Positions 20,005 through 27,141 of a stretch of 64,000 nucleotides of DNA are shown piece by piece; within the stretch, counting starts at the first letter, position 1, and the number at the start of each line of letters is the position of its first letter. A program made the position numbers and the translations under genes. Source of the DNA: Afifella sp. IM 167 (GTDB taxonomy: Bacteria; Pseudomonadota; Alphaproteobacteria; Rhizobiales; Afifellaceae); the NCBI RefSeq assembly GCF_020144925.1, contig NZ_NSLC01000006.1:1-64000 (forward strand), read 5' to 3'. Under the pieces are notes generated by a model. It did not search any database. It worked only from the letters and a program-made list of their open reading frames with translations, and was not told the DNA's origin.

Positions 20005-22668
20005 TCAGGCGAGGGTGCGCGTGAGGATGTCGGAGACGTCGCGTGAGAGGTTGTCGCGCCCGGCGAGGGATTTCAGCACCGCCTCGGCCTTTTCCCGCCG
20101 TTCCGCCTCGAAGAGGCGATAGCTGCGGAAGCAGGTGGCGAGCCGCGAGGCGACCGAGGGATTTTGTCCGTCGAGCTTCACGATCGCATCGGCGAGGAAG
20201 CGGTATCCCGCCCCGTCCGGCCTGTGGAAAGCTGTGAGGTTTGCTCCGCCGAAGGCGCGCACCAGCGAATAGACGCGGTTTGGCGTCTTCCACGAGAAGG
20301 CGGGGCTCTCCGTGAGGGCGGCGACGACCTCGAGCGTGTCGTGGCCGGGCCGCGTCGCCTGGACGGAAAACCACTTGTCGAGCACCAGCGGGTTGTCGCG
20401 GTAGCGCTCGTAGAAGGCGGCGAGCGCCTCCTCGGCGCCGGCAAGGCGGGCATGGACGAGGACGGCGAGGGCGGCGCTGCGCACGGTGAGGTTCTCCGCC
20501 TTCGCGAAGGCCTCCGTCAGGAAGGCGCCATCCTCGCCGGCCGCGACGCGGTAGCGCCAGGCGGCATGGGCGAAGGCGCGGCGGCCGGCGTTTTCCGCGT
20601 CCGGCGAATAGACCGCCTCCGGCATGGCGCGGCGCGAGGCCGCCTCGATGCGCGCCCCCGAGATCCGGCCGATCTCCGCGGCGAGCGCGTCGCGCGCGTC
20701 GTGCAGGGCGTCCGGATCGACGTCGCTGGCGAGGATCTGCGCCATCTCGCCTTCCGACGGCAGGGCGAGGGCGAGAGCGCGGAAGGCCGGGTCGAAGGCC
20801 TCGTTCTCGGCAAGCTCGCCGAAGGCGGCGGCAAGGCGCGGATCGAAGCGCGGCACGTCCCCGGCGCGGCGCGCGCGGTAGCCCTCGGCGATGGCGCGGC
20901 GGGCAAGGCCCTGCAGCGCCTCCCAGCGGTTGAACGGATCGCCGTCCTGGCGGGCGAGAAAGAAGAGGTCGTCCGCCGAAAGGTCTCCCTCAAGCTGGAT
21001 CGGGGCGGAAAAGCCGCGCAGCACGGAAGGAACGGCGCGCGCCTTGAGGCCGGTGAAGGTGAGCTCCGCGGCGTCGGCGCCGAGAAGGATGAGGCCGCGC
21101 TCCAGCGCCTTGCCCGCATCGGCGAGATCTTCCGCGCCTTCCGTTGACGTGAAGGAGAGATCCTGCCCGTCCGGTCCGACGAGGCCGAAGGCGAGCGGCA
21201 GGAGCATCGGCTTCTTCGGCTTCTTGTCCGGCGTTTCCGGCAATTCCTGCTTCAGCGAGAGCGACAGCGTGCCGGCCGCCTCGTCGAAACGATGGCGCAT
21301 CGTCACCTTCGGCGTGCCTGCCTGATGGTACCAGAGAGAGAACTGCGAAAGGTCCTCGCCGGTCGCCTCGGCGAAGCATTCCACGAAGTCCTCGATGGTG
21401 ACGGCGCCGCCGTCGTGCCGCTCGAAATAAAGGTCCATGCCGGCCCTAAACCCTTCCTCGCCGAGGAGGGTCTTCAGCATGCGGCAGATCTCGGCGCCCT
21501 TGATGTAGACGGTCGCCGTGTAGAAGTTGTTGATCTCGCGGTAGGCGGTCGGGCGCACCGGATGGGCGAGCGGGCCGGCATCCTCCGGGAACTGCGCCTG
21601 CCTGAGGCCGATGACGTCGGCGATGCGCTTGACCGGCCGCGAGCGCATGTCGGCGGAGAATTCCTCGTCGCGAAAGACGGTGAGGCCTTCCTTCAGGCAG
21701 AGCTGAAACCAGTCGCGGCAGGTGATGCGGTTGCCGGTCCAGTTGTGGAAGTATTCGTGGGCGATGACGCCTTCCACATGGGCATAGTCGCTGTCGGTGC
21801 CCGTCTCCGGGTCGACGAGGACGTATTTGTCGTTGAAGACGTTGAGGCCCTTGTTCTCCATCGCGCCCATGTTGAAGTCGGAGACGGCGACGATGTTGAA
21901 GACGTCGAGATCGTATTCGCGCCCGAAAACCTCCTCGTCCCAGCGCATGGAGCGCTTCAGCGCGTCCATGGCGTAGCGGCAGCGCTCCTCCTTGCCGTGC
22001 TCGCAATAGATGGCGAGGCGCACGCGCCGGCCGGAGGCCGTGACGAAGATGTCGTGGATGGCGCCGAGGTCGCCCGCGACGAGGGCGAAGAGATAGGAGG
22101 GCTTGGGGAAGGGGTCGTGCCAGACGGCGTAGTGCCGCCCGGTGCCGGCGAGCGGCCCGCTTTCGGTGAGGTTGCCGTTGGAAAGAAGGACGGGCGCCTC
22201 CGCCGCCGGCGCCTCGATGCGCACGGTGTAGACGGAAAGGACGTCGGGCCGGTCGTAGAAATAGGTGATGCGGCGGAAGCCCTCCGCCTCGCACTGGGTC
22301 GTGTAGACGCCGGAGGAACGGTAGAGACCCATCAGCGCCGTGTTGTTGTCCGGATCGATCTCCGTCACCGTCTCCAGCCGGAAGGGGCTGGAAGGCGGGT
22401 TCGTGATGGTGAGCCGGTCGGGGCTGGCCTCGTATTCCTCGGCGGAAAGGCGCCTGCCGTCGAGCGAGATGGAGACGAGCTTCAGCCCGTCGCCGTCGAG
22501 GACGAGGGCCGGGGGCGGGCCATCCTCGGCGCGCCGGCGAAGCTCCAGCCGCGCCGTCACCCGCGTCGCCGTCGGCGCCAGCGAGAAGTCGAGCGCGACG
22601 GTGTCGATCGCATAGTCGGTCGGACGGTATTCTTCCAGCCGCACCAGAGCGGCCGCTTCCTTCTGCAT
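20005..22668 (-). CDS. pepN: Aminopeptidase N (M1 metallopeptidase)
   Basis: About 887 residues from MQKEAAALVRLEEYRPTDYA. Two ATG codons are adjacent; AGGAGG is five bases before the second, which I chose. It is a cytosolic zinc aminopeptidase that trims N-terminal residues from peptides. The exopeptidase motif GAMENKGLN is near residue 268. The zinc motif is HEYFHNW with His304, Glu305 and His308, completed by Glu327 (CLKEGLTV). The C-terminal domain is the E. coli PepN-type DUF3458 region. The longer in-frame N-terminus up to 22896 is rejected because it runs through a tandem repeat and lacks a better ribosome site. Confidence 0.93.
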   Translation of the reverse strand: MQKEAAALVRLEEYRPTDYAIDTVALDFSLAPTATRVTARLELRRRAEDGPPPALVLDGDGLKLVSISLDGRRLSAEEYEASPDRLTITNPPSSPFRLETVTEIDPDNNTALMGLYRSSGVYTTQCEAEGFRRITYFYDRPDVLSVYTVRIEAPAAEAPVLLSNGNLTESGPLAGTGRHYAVWHDPFPKPSYLFALVAGDLGAIHDIFVTASGRRVRLAIYCEHGKEERCRYAMDALKRSMRWDEEVFGREYDLDVFNIVAVSDFNMGAMENKGLNVFNDKYVLVDPETGTDSDYAHVEGVIAHEYFHNWTGNRITCRDWFQLCLKEGLTVFRDEEFSADMRSRPVKRIADVIGLRQAQFPEDAGPLAHPVRPTAYREINNFYTATVYIKGAEICRMLKTLLGEEGFRAGMDLYFERHDGGAVTIEDFVECFAEATGEDLSQFSLWYHQAGTPKVTMRHRFDEAAGTLSLSLKQELPETPDKKPKKPMLLPLAFGLVGPDGQDLSFTSTEGAEDLADAGKALERGLILLGADAAELTFTGLKARAVPSVLRGFSAPIQLEGDLSADDLFFLARQDGDPFNRWEALQGLARRAIAEGYRARRAGDVPRFDPRLAAAFGELAENEAFDPAFRALALALPSEGEMAQILASDVDPDALHDARDALAAEIGRISGARIEAASRRAMPEAVYSPDAENAGRRAFAHAAWRYRVAAGEDGAFLTEAFAKAENLTVRSAALAVLVHARLAGAEEALAAFYERYRDNPLVLDKWFSVQATRPGHDTLEVVAALTESPAFSWKTPNRVYSLVRAFGGANLTAFHRPDGAGYRFLADAIVKLDGQNPSVASRLATCFRSYRLFEAERREKAEAVLKSLAGRDNLSRDVSDILTRTLA

Positions 22669-22728
22669 CATGGCCTCCTGAGCCCTCGCTTCCGCATGTA
22701 GAGGCGAATGGCGGAGAGGGGAAGCGCC

Positions 22729-22779
22729 GATCCCTGCGCAAAGCCCGATCCCTGCGCAAAGCCCGATCCCTGCGCAAAG
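22729..22779. repeat. 18-base tandem repeat between pepN and the NUDIX gene
   Basis: GATCCCTGCGCAAAGCCC occurs two full times plus 15 bases of a third. It lies in the divergent promoter region (22669-22858), about 60 bases before pepN and 80 before the NUDIX gene. It may contain promoter elements or be a slippage product. Confidence 0.85.
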
Positions 22780-22858
22780 AATGCGCATGGCGCCATGCCG
22801 CCCTTTCGGCGCGGCGACGCGCGGCCTAGTTTCCCCGCGGCAGAAAACGGACGGGACC

Positions 22859-23425
22859 ATGAGCGAGACGAAAGGGAAGATCATCTCCCGGCGCACGGCC
22901 TATGATGGCTGGAACAGGCTGGAAGAGGTGACGGTCGCGAGCGGGACGGGCGAGCATCGGCGCGAGATTATCACACACGGCGATGCGGCAAGTCTTCTGC
23001 CCTACGACCCCGAGCGCCGCATGGCGCTTCTGGTGCGCCAGCTGCGGGCGCCGCTGCTGGCGCGGAGCGAAGGCGACGGCTGGGTGCTGGAGGCCTGCGC
23101 AGGCATCATCGATCCGGGCGAGACGCCGCGGGAGGCGGCGCTGCGCGAAGGCGAGGAGGAGCTGGGCGTTAGGCTCGGCGGCGCGGAGCACCTGGCGAGC
23201 GTCTATCCCGCCCCCGGCTGCCTGGACGAGCTGGCGCATCTCTATCTTGCCGTCTACGAGCCCGCCGACCGTATCGGCGAGGGCGGCGGCAACGATCACG
23301 AGGGCGAGGAAATCGAGGTGATCGAGATGCCTCTGGACGATCTCTACCGGCTCATGAGGGAGAGGAAAATCATCGACGCCAAGACGCTGATCATGGCGCA
23401 GGCGCTGCTCGCGCGCGGCGCCTAG
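22859..23425 (+). CDS. NUDIX hydrolase, ADP-ribose/GDP-mannose pyrophosphatase-like
   Basis: A 188-residue NUDIX enzyme from [20 protein letters not shown]. The NUDIX box runs [23 protein letters not shown] and holds the metal-binding glutamates. The preceding [10 protein letters not shown] and the following [18 protein letters not shown] are typical of the NudF/NudK group that hydrolyses ADP-ribose or GDP-mannose. Substrate cannot be fixed from sequence alone. It is divergent from pepN and likely monocistronic. Confidence 0.85.
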   Translation: MSETKGKIISRRTAYDGWNRLEEVTVASGTGEHRREIITHGDAASLLPYDPERRMALLVRQLRAPLLARSEGDGWVLEACAGIIDPGETPREAALREGEEELGVRLGGAEHLASVYPAPGCLDELAHLYLAVYEPADRIGEGGGNDHEGEEIEVIEMPLDDLYRLMRERKIIDAKTLIMAQALLARGA

Positions 23426-23546
23426 AGGCAGGCCCGCGAAGGGTCTCCGGCGGCCCATTCAAGTATGCGTGAAACCGAATCCGGTTTTCGGGCGTTATCC
23501 ATCCCGAACGCCCCTTGAGGGCGCGCAACAAGCAGGAGATTTTGTC

Positions 23547-23717
23547 ATGCTCGGTTGGGCACTGACCTTTCTGGTTATCGCTCTGATTGCGGCTGTTCTT
23601 GGTTTCGGCGGCATTGCCGGTACAGCGGTTGGCATCGCCAAGATCATTTTCTTCGTCGCAGTGGTTCTCTTCCTGATCTCGGCCATCACGGGCGCCGTTC
23701 GCGGCCGCCGGGTCTAG
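23547..23717 (+). CDS. DUF1328 small membrane protein (YtjA-like)
   Basis: A 56-residue protein of two hydrophobic helices ([19 protein letters not shown] and [18 protein letters not shown]) ending in a short basic tail. This is the full length and pattern of DUF1328. These proteins are widespread in proteobacteria, are often stress-induced, and have no settled function. AGCAGGAG lies seven bases upstream. A strong terminator follows, so it is a single-gene unit. Confidence 0.9.
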   Translation: MLGWALTFLVIALIAAVLGFGGIAGTAVGIAKIIFFVAVVLFLISAITGAVRGRRV

Positions 23718-23742
23718 CTTTTCGGGAAGCACTGACTTCAAG

Positions 23743-23770
23743 GGCCGCCGGCGTTGCCGGCGGCCTTTTT
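23743..23770 (+). terminator. Rho-independent terminator
   Basis: GGCCGCCGGC-GTT-GCCGGCGGCC, a perfect 10-base stem, is followed by TTTTT. It lies 26 bases after the DUF1328 stop. This is the clearest intrinsic terminator of the window. Confidence 0.92.
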
Positions 23771-23937
23771 GCGTTCTGCCTCGCCCCGCGCGGGCTTGAC
23801 GGTTCCGGCAAAGCGCCCCACGAGGGCCGCATTCGGGTCTAGAAATCACCTGGGGGCGGCAGTCAGGCTGTCACTCCTCCCGCCGCCCGCACCCAACCCG
23901 CGGGCCTTCTGCAATTCCTGACCGCCGGACGCCTCCC

Positions 23938-25014
23938 ATGACCGCTTTCCAGCAACGGCTGCGCATCGCCATCCTCTTCGGCGGGCGTTCGGCCGAACAC
24001 GACGTCTCGATCATGTCGGCGACGAACGTGATGCAGGCTCTGGATCCCGAAAAATACGATCCCCTGCCGGTCTTCGTGACGAAGGATGGAAGGTGGCTGG
24101 CGAGCCGCTTCGTCGACGGCGAGCTGGAAAGGCCCTCATCGGGGACGGAGCTTTGTCTGCTGCCGGGCGGCCGGGGCCGCGTCGTCGCCGTGCCGCAGGA
24201 CGGCGCCCCGCACGAGGCGGCGCCGATCGACATCCTCTTTCCCGTCCTGCACGGGCTCTTCGGCGAGGACGGCACGGTGCAGGGCCTCGCCGAAGTGGCG
24301 CGCGTGCCGCTGGTCGGCTGCGACGTCCTCGGCTCGGCGGTGGCGCTCGACAAGGACCTGACGAAGCGGCTGCTGCGGGAGGCGGGCATTGCCGTGGCGC
24401 GGTCCCTCACCATCCGCCAGGGCGCGGCGCCATCGTTCGCCGAGGTGAAGGAGGCGCTTGGCCTGCCGCTCTTCGTCAAGCCCGCCCGGCAGGGCTCTTC
24501 CGTCGGCGTCAGCAAGGTCGCAAGCGAGGCGGAGTACGACGACGCCCTCGCCGAGGGCTTCCGCCACGACAGCAAGCTGCTCGCCGAGGAGTTCATCAAG
24601 GGGCGCGAAGTCGAATGTGCGGTGCTGGAAGACGCCGAGGGCGGCCTGTTCGTCTCGCTTCCCGGCGAGATCGTGCCGGCCACCAGCCACGGCTTCTACA
24701 GTTACGACGCCAAATACGTCGACGCCGAGGGCGCCGCCCTCAAGGTGCCGGCGGAGCTGCCGAAGGAGGTCGAGGACAGCATGCGCGAGACCGCGGCGAC
24801 GGCGTTCCAAGTGACCGGATGCGATGCCATGGCCCGCATCGACTTCTTCCTGAGCGAGGAGAAGGGGCTCCTCCTCAACGAGCTCAACACCATCCCCGGC
24901 TTCACCGACATCAGCATGTACTCCAAGGTGATGGCGGCGAGCGGCGTCAGCTATGGCGAGGTCATCGACCGGCTTGTCGCCCACGGTCTGGCGCGGGCGA
25001 AGCGCTCGCTCTGA
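23938..25014 (+). CDS. ddl: D-alanine--D-alanine ligase
   Basis: A 358-residue ATP-grasp ligase making the D-Ala-D-Ala dipeptide for peptidoglycan. The N-terminus has the glycine-rich substrate motif ILFGGRSAEHDVSIMSA. The middle has FPVLHGLFGEDGTVQGL and KPARQGSSVGVSKV. The C-terminus has the metal site ARIDFF...LLNELNTIPGFTDISMYSK. Length and inserts match the longer DdlA type (about 360) rather than DdlB (about 305). It is isolated from the division/cell-wall cluster, so it may be a second ligase of the genome. Confidence 0.93.
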   Translation: MTAFQQRLRIAILFGGRSAEHDVSIMSATNVMQALDPEKYDPLPVFVTKDGRWLASRFVDGELERPSSGTELCLLPGGRGRVVAVPQDGAPHEAAPIDILFPVLHGLFGEDGTVQGLAEVARVPLVGCDVLGSAVALDKDLTKRLLREAGIAVARSLTIRQGAAPSFAEVKEALGLPLFVKPARQGSSVGVSKVASEAEYDDALAEGFRHDSKLLAEEFIKGREVECAVLEDAEGGLFVSLPGEIVPATSHGFYSYDAKYVDAEGAALKVPAELPKEVEDSMRETAATAFQVTGCDAMARIDFFLSEEKGLLLNELNTIPGFTDISMYSKVMAASGVSYGEVIDRLVAHGLARAKRSL

Positions 25015-25033
25015 GAACTTTGCCGCCGCAGGA

Positions 25034-25063
25034 TGGATTTTCGGATCAAGTCCGGCAATGACG
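25034..25063. repeat. Dispersed intergenic repeat fragment
   Basis: TGGATTTTCGGATCAAGTCC followed by GGCAATGACG resembles the right arm of the larger inverted repeat at 27032-27123. This sequence family ('GTCATTGCCGGACTTGATCC' when read on the other strand) is very common between genes in alphaproteobacteria. Confidence 0.6.
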
Positions 25064-25111
25064 AGAAAGTCTGGGGCAGACCTCGGACCGTCCGTTCTGG
25101 AATAGACGCCG

Positions 25112-26011
25112 TCAGCCCCGCGCCCTGATGAAATCGACGAAGGCGCGCAGCGGCGCTGGCACGAGGCGCCGGCCAGGGTAATAGAGGAAGGGCCCGGAAA
25201 AGCTCTCCCACCATGGCTCCAGTACCGGCTCCAGCGCGCCGCTGGCGAAATACGGGCGCAGCCAGTCCTCGAAGAGAGTGACGATGCCGGTGCCGGCGAT
25301 GGCCGCGTCGACCAAGAGCTCCGTTCCCCCGCCGAGCTGGACGAGAAGCGGCCCACCCGGATCGATCTCGATCAACTCGCCGTCGCGTTCGAACTCCCAC
25401 ACCGCCATCCTGCCGCTGGCGAAGCGCCCCCTAAGGCAGGCATGGCCAAGCAGATCGCGCGGATGCTCCGGCCGGCCGTTCCGCTCCAGATAGGAGCGGG
25501 AGGCGGCGGTGGCGAAGCGCTGGCTGCGCGGGCCGATCGGCACGGCGATCATGTCCTGCTCCAGCCGCTCGTCATAGCGGATGCCGGCGTCGCAGCCGGA
25601 GGCGATGACGTCGACGAAGCTCTCCTCGACGAACACCTCCAGCCGGATGTCGGGATAGGCGGCGAGGAAGGGCGGCACGATCGAAGGCAGCACCAGCCGC
25701 GCCGCGCTTTCCGGCACGTTGAGCCGCAGGGTGCCGGCAGGCCGGTCGCGATAGACATTGACGACGTCGAGCGCGGCTTCCACCTCGCCAAGCGCCGGGC
25801 CGAGACGTGCAAGCAGGCCTTCGCCCGCCTCCGTCGGCGTTACGCTGCGGGTCGTACGGTTGAAGAGCCGGACGCCGAGCACCGCCTCCAGCCGCCGGAC
25901 CGCCTCGCTGAGGGAGGAGGCGCTCGCACCGCTCTGCCGCGCCGCGCCGCGAAAGCTCTTCTCCCGCGCCACGGCGATGAAGGCCTTCAGGTCTTTCAGG
26001 TCGGCGTCCAT
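25112..26011 (-). CDS. LysR-family transcriptional regulator
   Basis: A 299-residue LysR regulator. The N-terminal helix-turn-helix (AFIAVAREKSFRGAARQSGA and SSLSEAVRRLEAVLGVRLF) is followed by TRSVTPTEAGEGLLARL and a periplasmic-binding-like effector domain from about residue 90. It is divergent from the aldo/keto reductase gene with 94 bases between starts, the classic layout for a regulator controlling its neighbour. The ligand is unknown. Confidence 0.9.
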   Translation of the reverse strand: MDADLKDLKAFIAVAREKSFRGAARQSGASASSLSEAVRRLEAVLGVRLFNRTTRSVTPTEAGEGLLARLGPALGEVEAALDVVNVYRDRPAGTLRLNVPESAARLVLPSIVPPFLAAYPDIRLEVFVEESFVDVIASGCDAGIRYDERLEQDMIAVPIGPRSQRFATAASRSYLERNGRPEHPRDLLGHACLRGRFASGRMAVWEFERDGELIEIDPGGPLLVQLGGGTELLVDAAIAGTGIVTLFEDWLRPYFASGALEPVLEPWWESFSGPFLYYPGRRLVPAPLRAFVDFIRARG

Positions 26012-26105
26012 TGTCTGCTTCTCCGCACAGCCTGTACTGATTGTGCCGGATTATCGAACGGCCGGCCATGCCCTAGCTATCGGCTGCATCAAGGGAGAAA
26101 GATCC

Positions 26106-26978
26106 ATGACGAACATTGAACAGGCCGGCACCTTCAGGCTCGGCCACCGCGACGTGAAGCGCATCGGCTACGGTGCGATGCAGCTTGCTGGCCCGCATGT
26201 CTTCGGCCCGCCGAAGGATGAGGAGAAGGCGCGCGCCGTCCTCAGCGAGGCGGTGGCGAGCGGCGTCGACCATATCGACACCAGCGATTTCTACGGCCCC
26301 TATGTGGTCAACCGCCTGATCCACGAGGCCCTGCACCCCTATCCGGAGGATCTCGTCATCGTGACGAAGATCGGCGCGCGGCGCGACGACAAGGGCGCCT
26401 GGCTGCCGGCCTCCACGCCGGATGAGCTCAGGAAGGCGGTGGAAGAAAACCTCGAACATCTGGGCCTTCAGCAGATGGAGGTGGTGAATCTGCGTCTGAT
26501 GTTCGCCGAGGCGCCGGCCGAGGGCTCCATCGAGGCGCAACTGAAGGCGGTCGTCCGGCTCCAGGAAGAGGGGCTCGTGCGCCATATCGGGCTCAGCAAT
26601 GCTACGCTTGCGCAGGTGAGACAGGGCCGCGACATGGCCGAGATCGCCTGCGTGCAGAACCACTACAACCTCGCCCACCGGGCCGACGACGCCCTCATCG
26701 ACGAGCTCGCCGAGGCCGGTATCGCCTATGTGCCTTTCTTCCCGCTCGGCGGGTTTTCGCCGCTGCAATCCTCGGTCCTGACCGAGGTGGCGGAAAGGCT
26801 CGGGGCAACGCCGATGCAGGTGGCGCTCGCCTGGCTCCTGAGGCGCTCAAAAAACATCCTCCTCATTCCCGGCACCTCCTCGCCGGAGCATCTGCGGGAA
26901 AACCTCGCCGCGGCCGAGCTGGAGCTGCCGCAGGACGCAATGCGGGAGCTGGACGGTATCGGCGCGGCGGCGAAGTAG
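26106..26978 (+). CDS. Aldo/keto reductase, YdbC-like
   Basis: A 290-residue NADPH-dependent TIM-barrel reductase. The residues RIGYGAMQLAGPHVFGPPKD, HIDTSDFYGPYVVN, VTKIGARR and PFFPLGGFSPLQS closely follow what I recall of E. coli YdbC, reported as a pyridoxal reductase (PdxI). The catalytic tetrad is seen as Asp (IDTS), Tyr (FYGPY) and Lys (TKIG). The usual fourth His is replaced in VVNLRLM, as in YdbC. GGGAGAAAG precedes the start. Substrate is unproven; it is probably regulated by the divergent LysR protein. Confidence 0.85.
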   Translation: MTNIEQAGTFRLGHRDVKRIGYGAMQLAGPHVFGPPKDEEKARAVLSEAVASGVDHIDTSDFYGPYVVNRLIHEALHPYPEDLVIVTKIGARRDDKGAWLPASTPDELRKAVEENLEHLGLQQMEVVNLRLMFAEAPAEGSIEAQLKAVVRLQEEGLVRHIGLSNATLAQVRQGRDMAEIACVQNHYNLAHRADDALIDELAEAGIAYVPFFPLGGFSPLQSSVLTEVAERLGATPMQVALAWLLRRSKNILLIPGTSSPEHLRENLAAAELELPQDAMRELDGIGAAAK

Positions 26979-27031
26979 GGTTTTTGGGCCGGGCGGAGGG
27001 TGTGGGCCGAGAGCCCGCGCTTTTCTCTCTC

Positions 27032-27123
27032 GTCATGTCCGGGCTTGGCCCGGGCATCCATTCCATTCCCGCTGATGGGATCTCACGCCGAGGAATGGAT
27101 CGCCGGATCAAGCCCGGCGATGA
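27032..27123. repeat. Large imperfect inverted repeat, dispersed family
   Basis: GTCATGTCCGGGCTTGGCCC and the following GGGCATCCATTCC pair imperfectly with GGAATGGATCGCCGGATC and the following AAGCCCGGCGATGA. It fills most of the 163-base gap between the convergent aldo/keto reductase and formate dehydrogenase genes and can fold in both directions. Confidence 0.7.
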
Positions 27124-27141
27124 AGAGAACGTGCCTTCCGC

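Noticed and set aside
22669-22896. A longer N-terminus for aminopeptidase N
   Set aside because: It passes through the 18-base tandem repeat, has no good ribosome site, and the family N-terminus fits the start at 22668.
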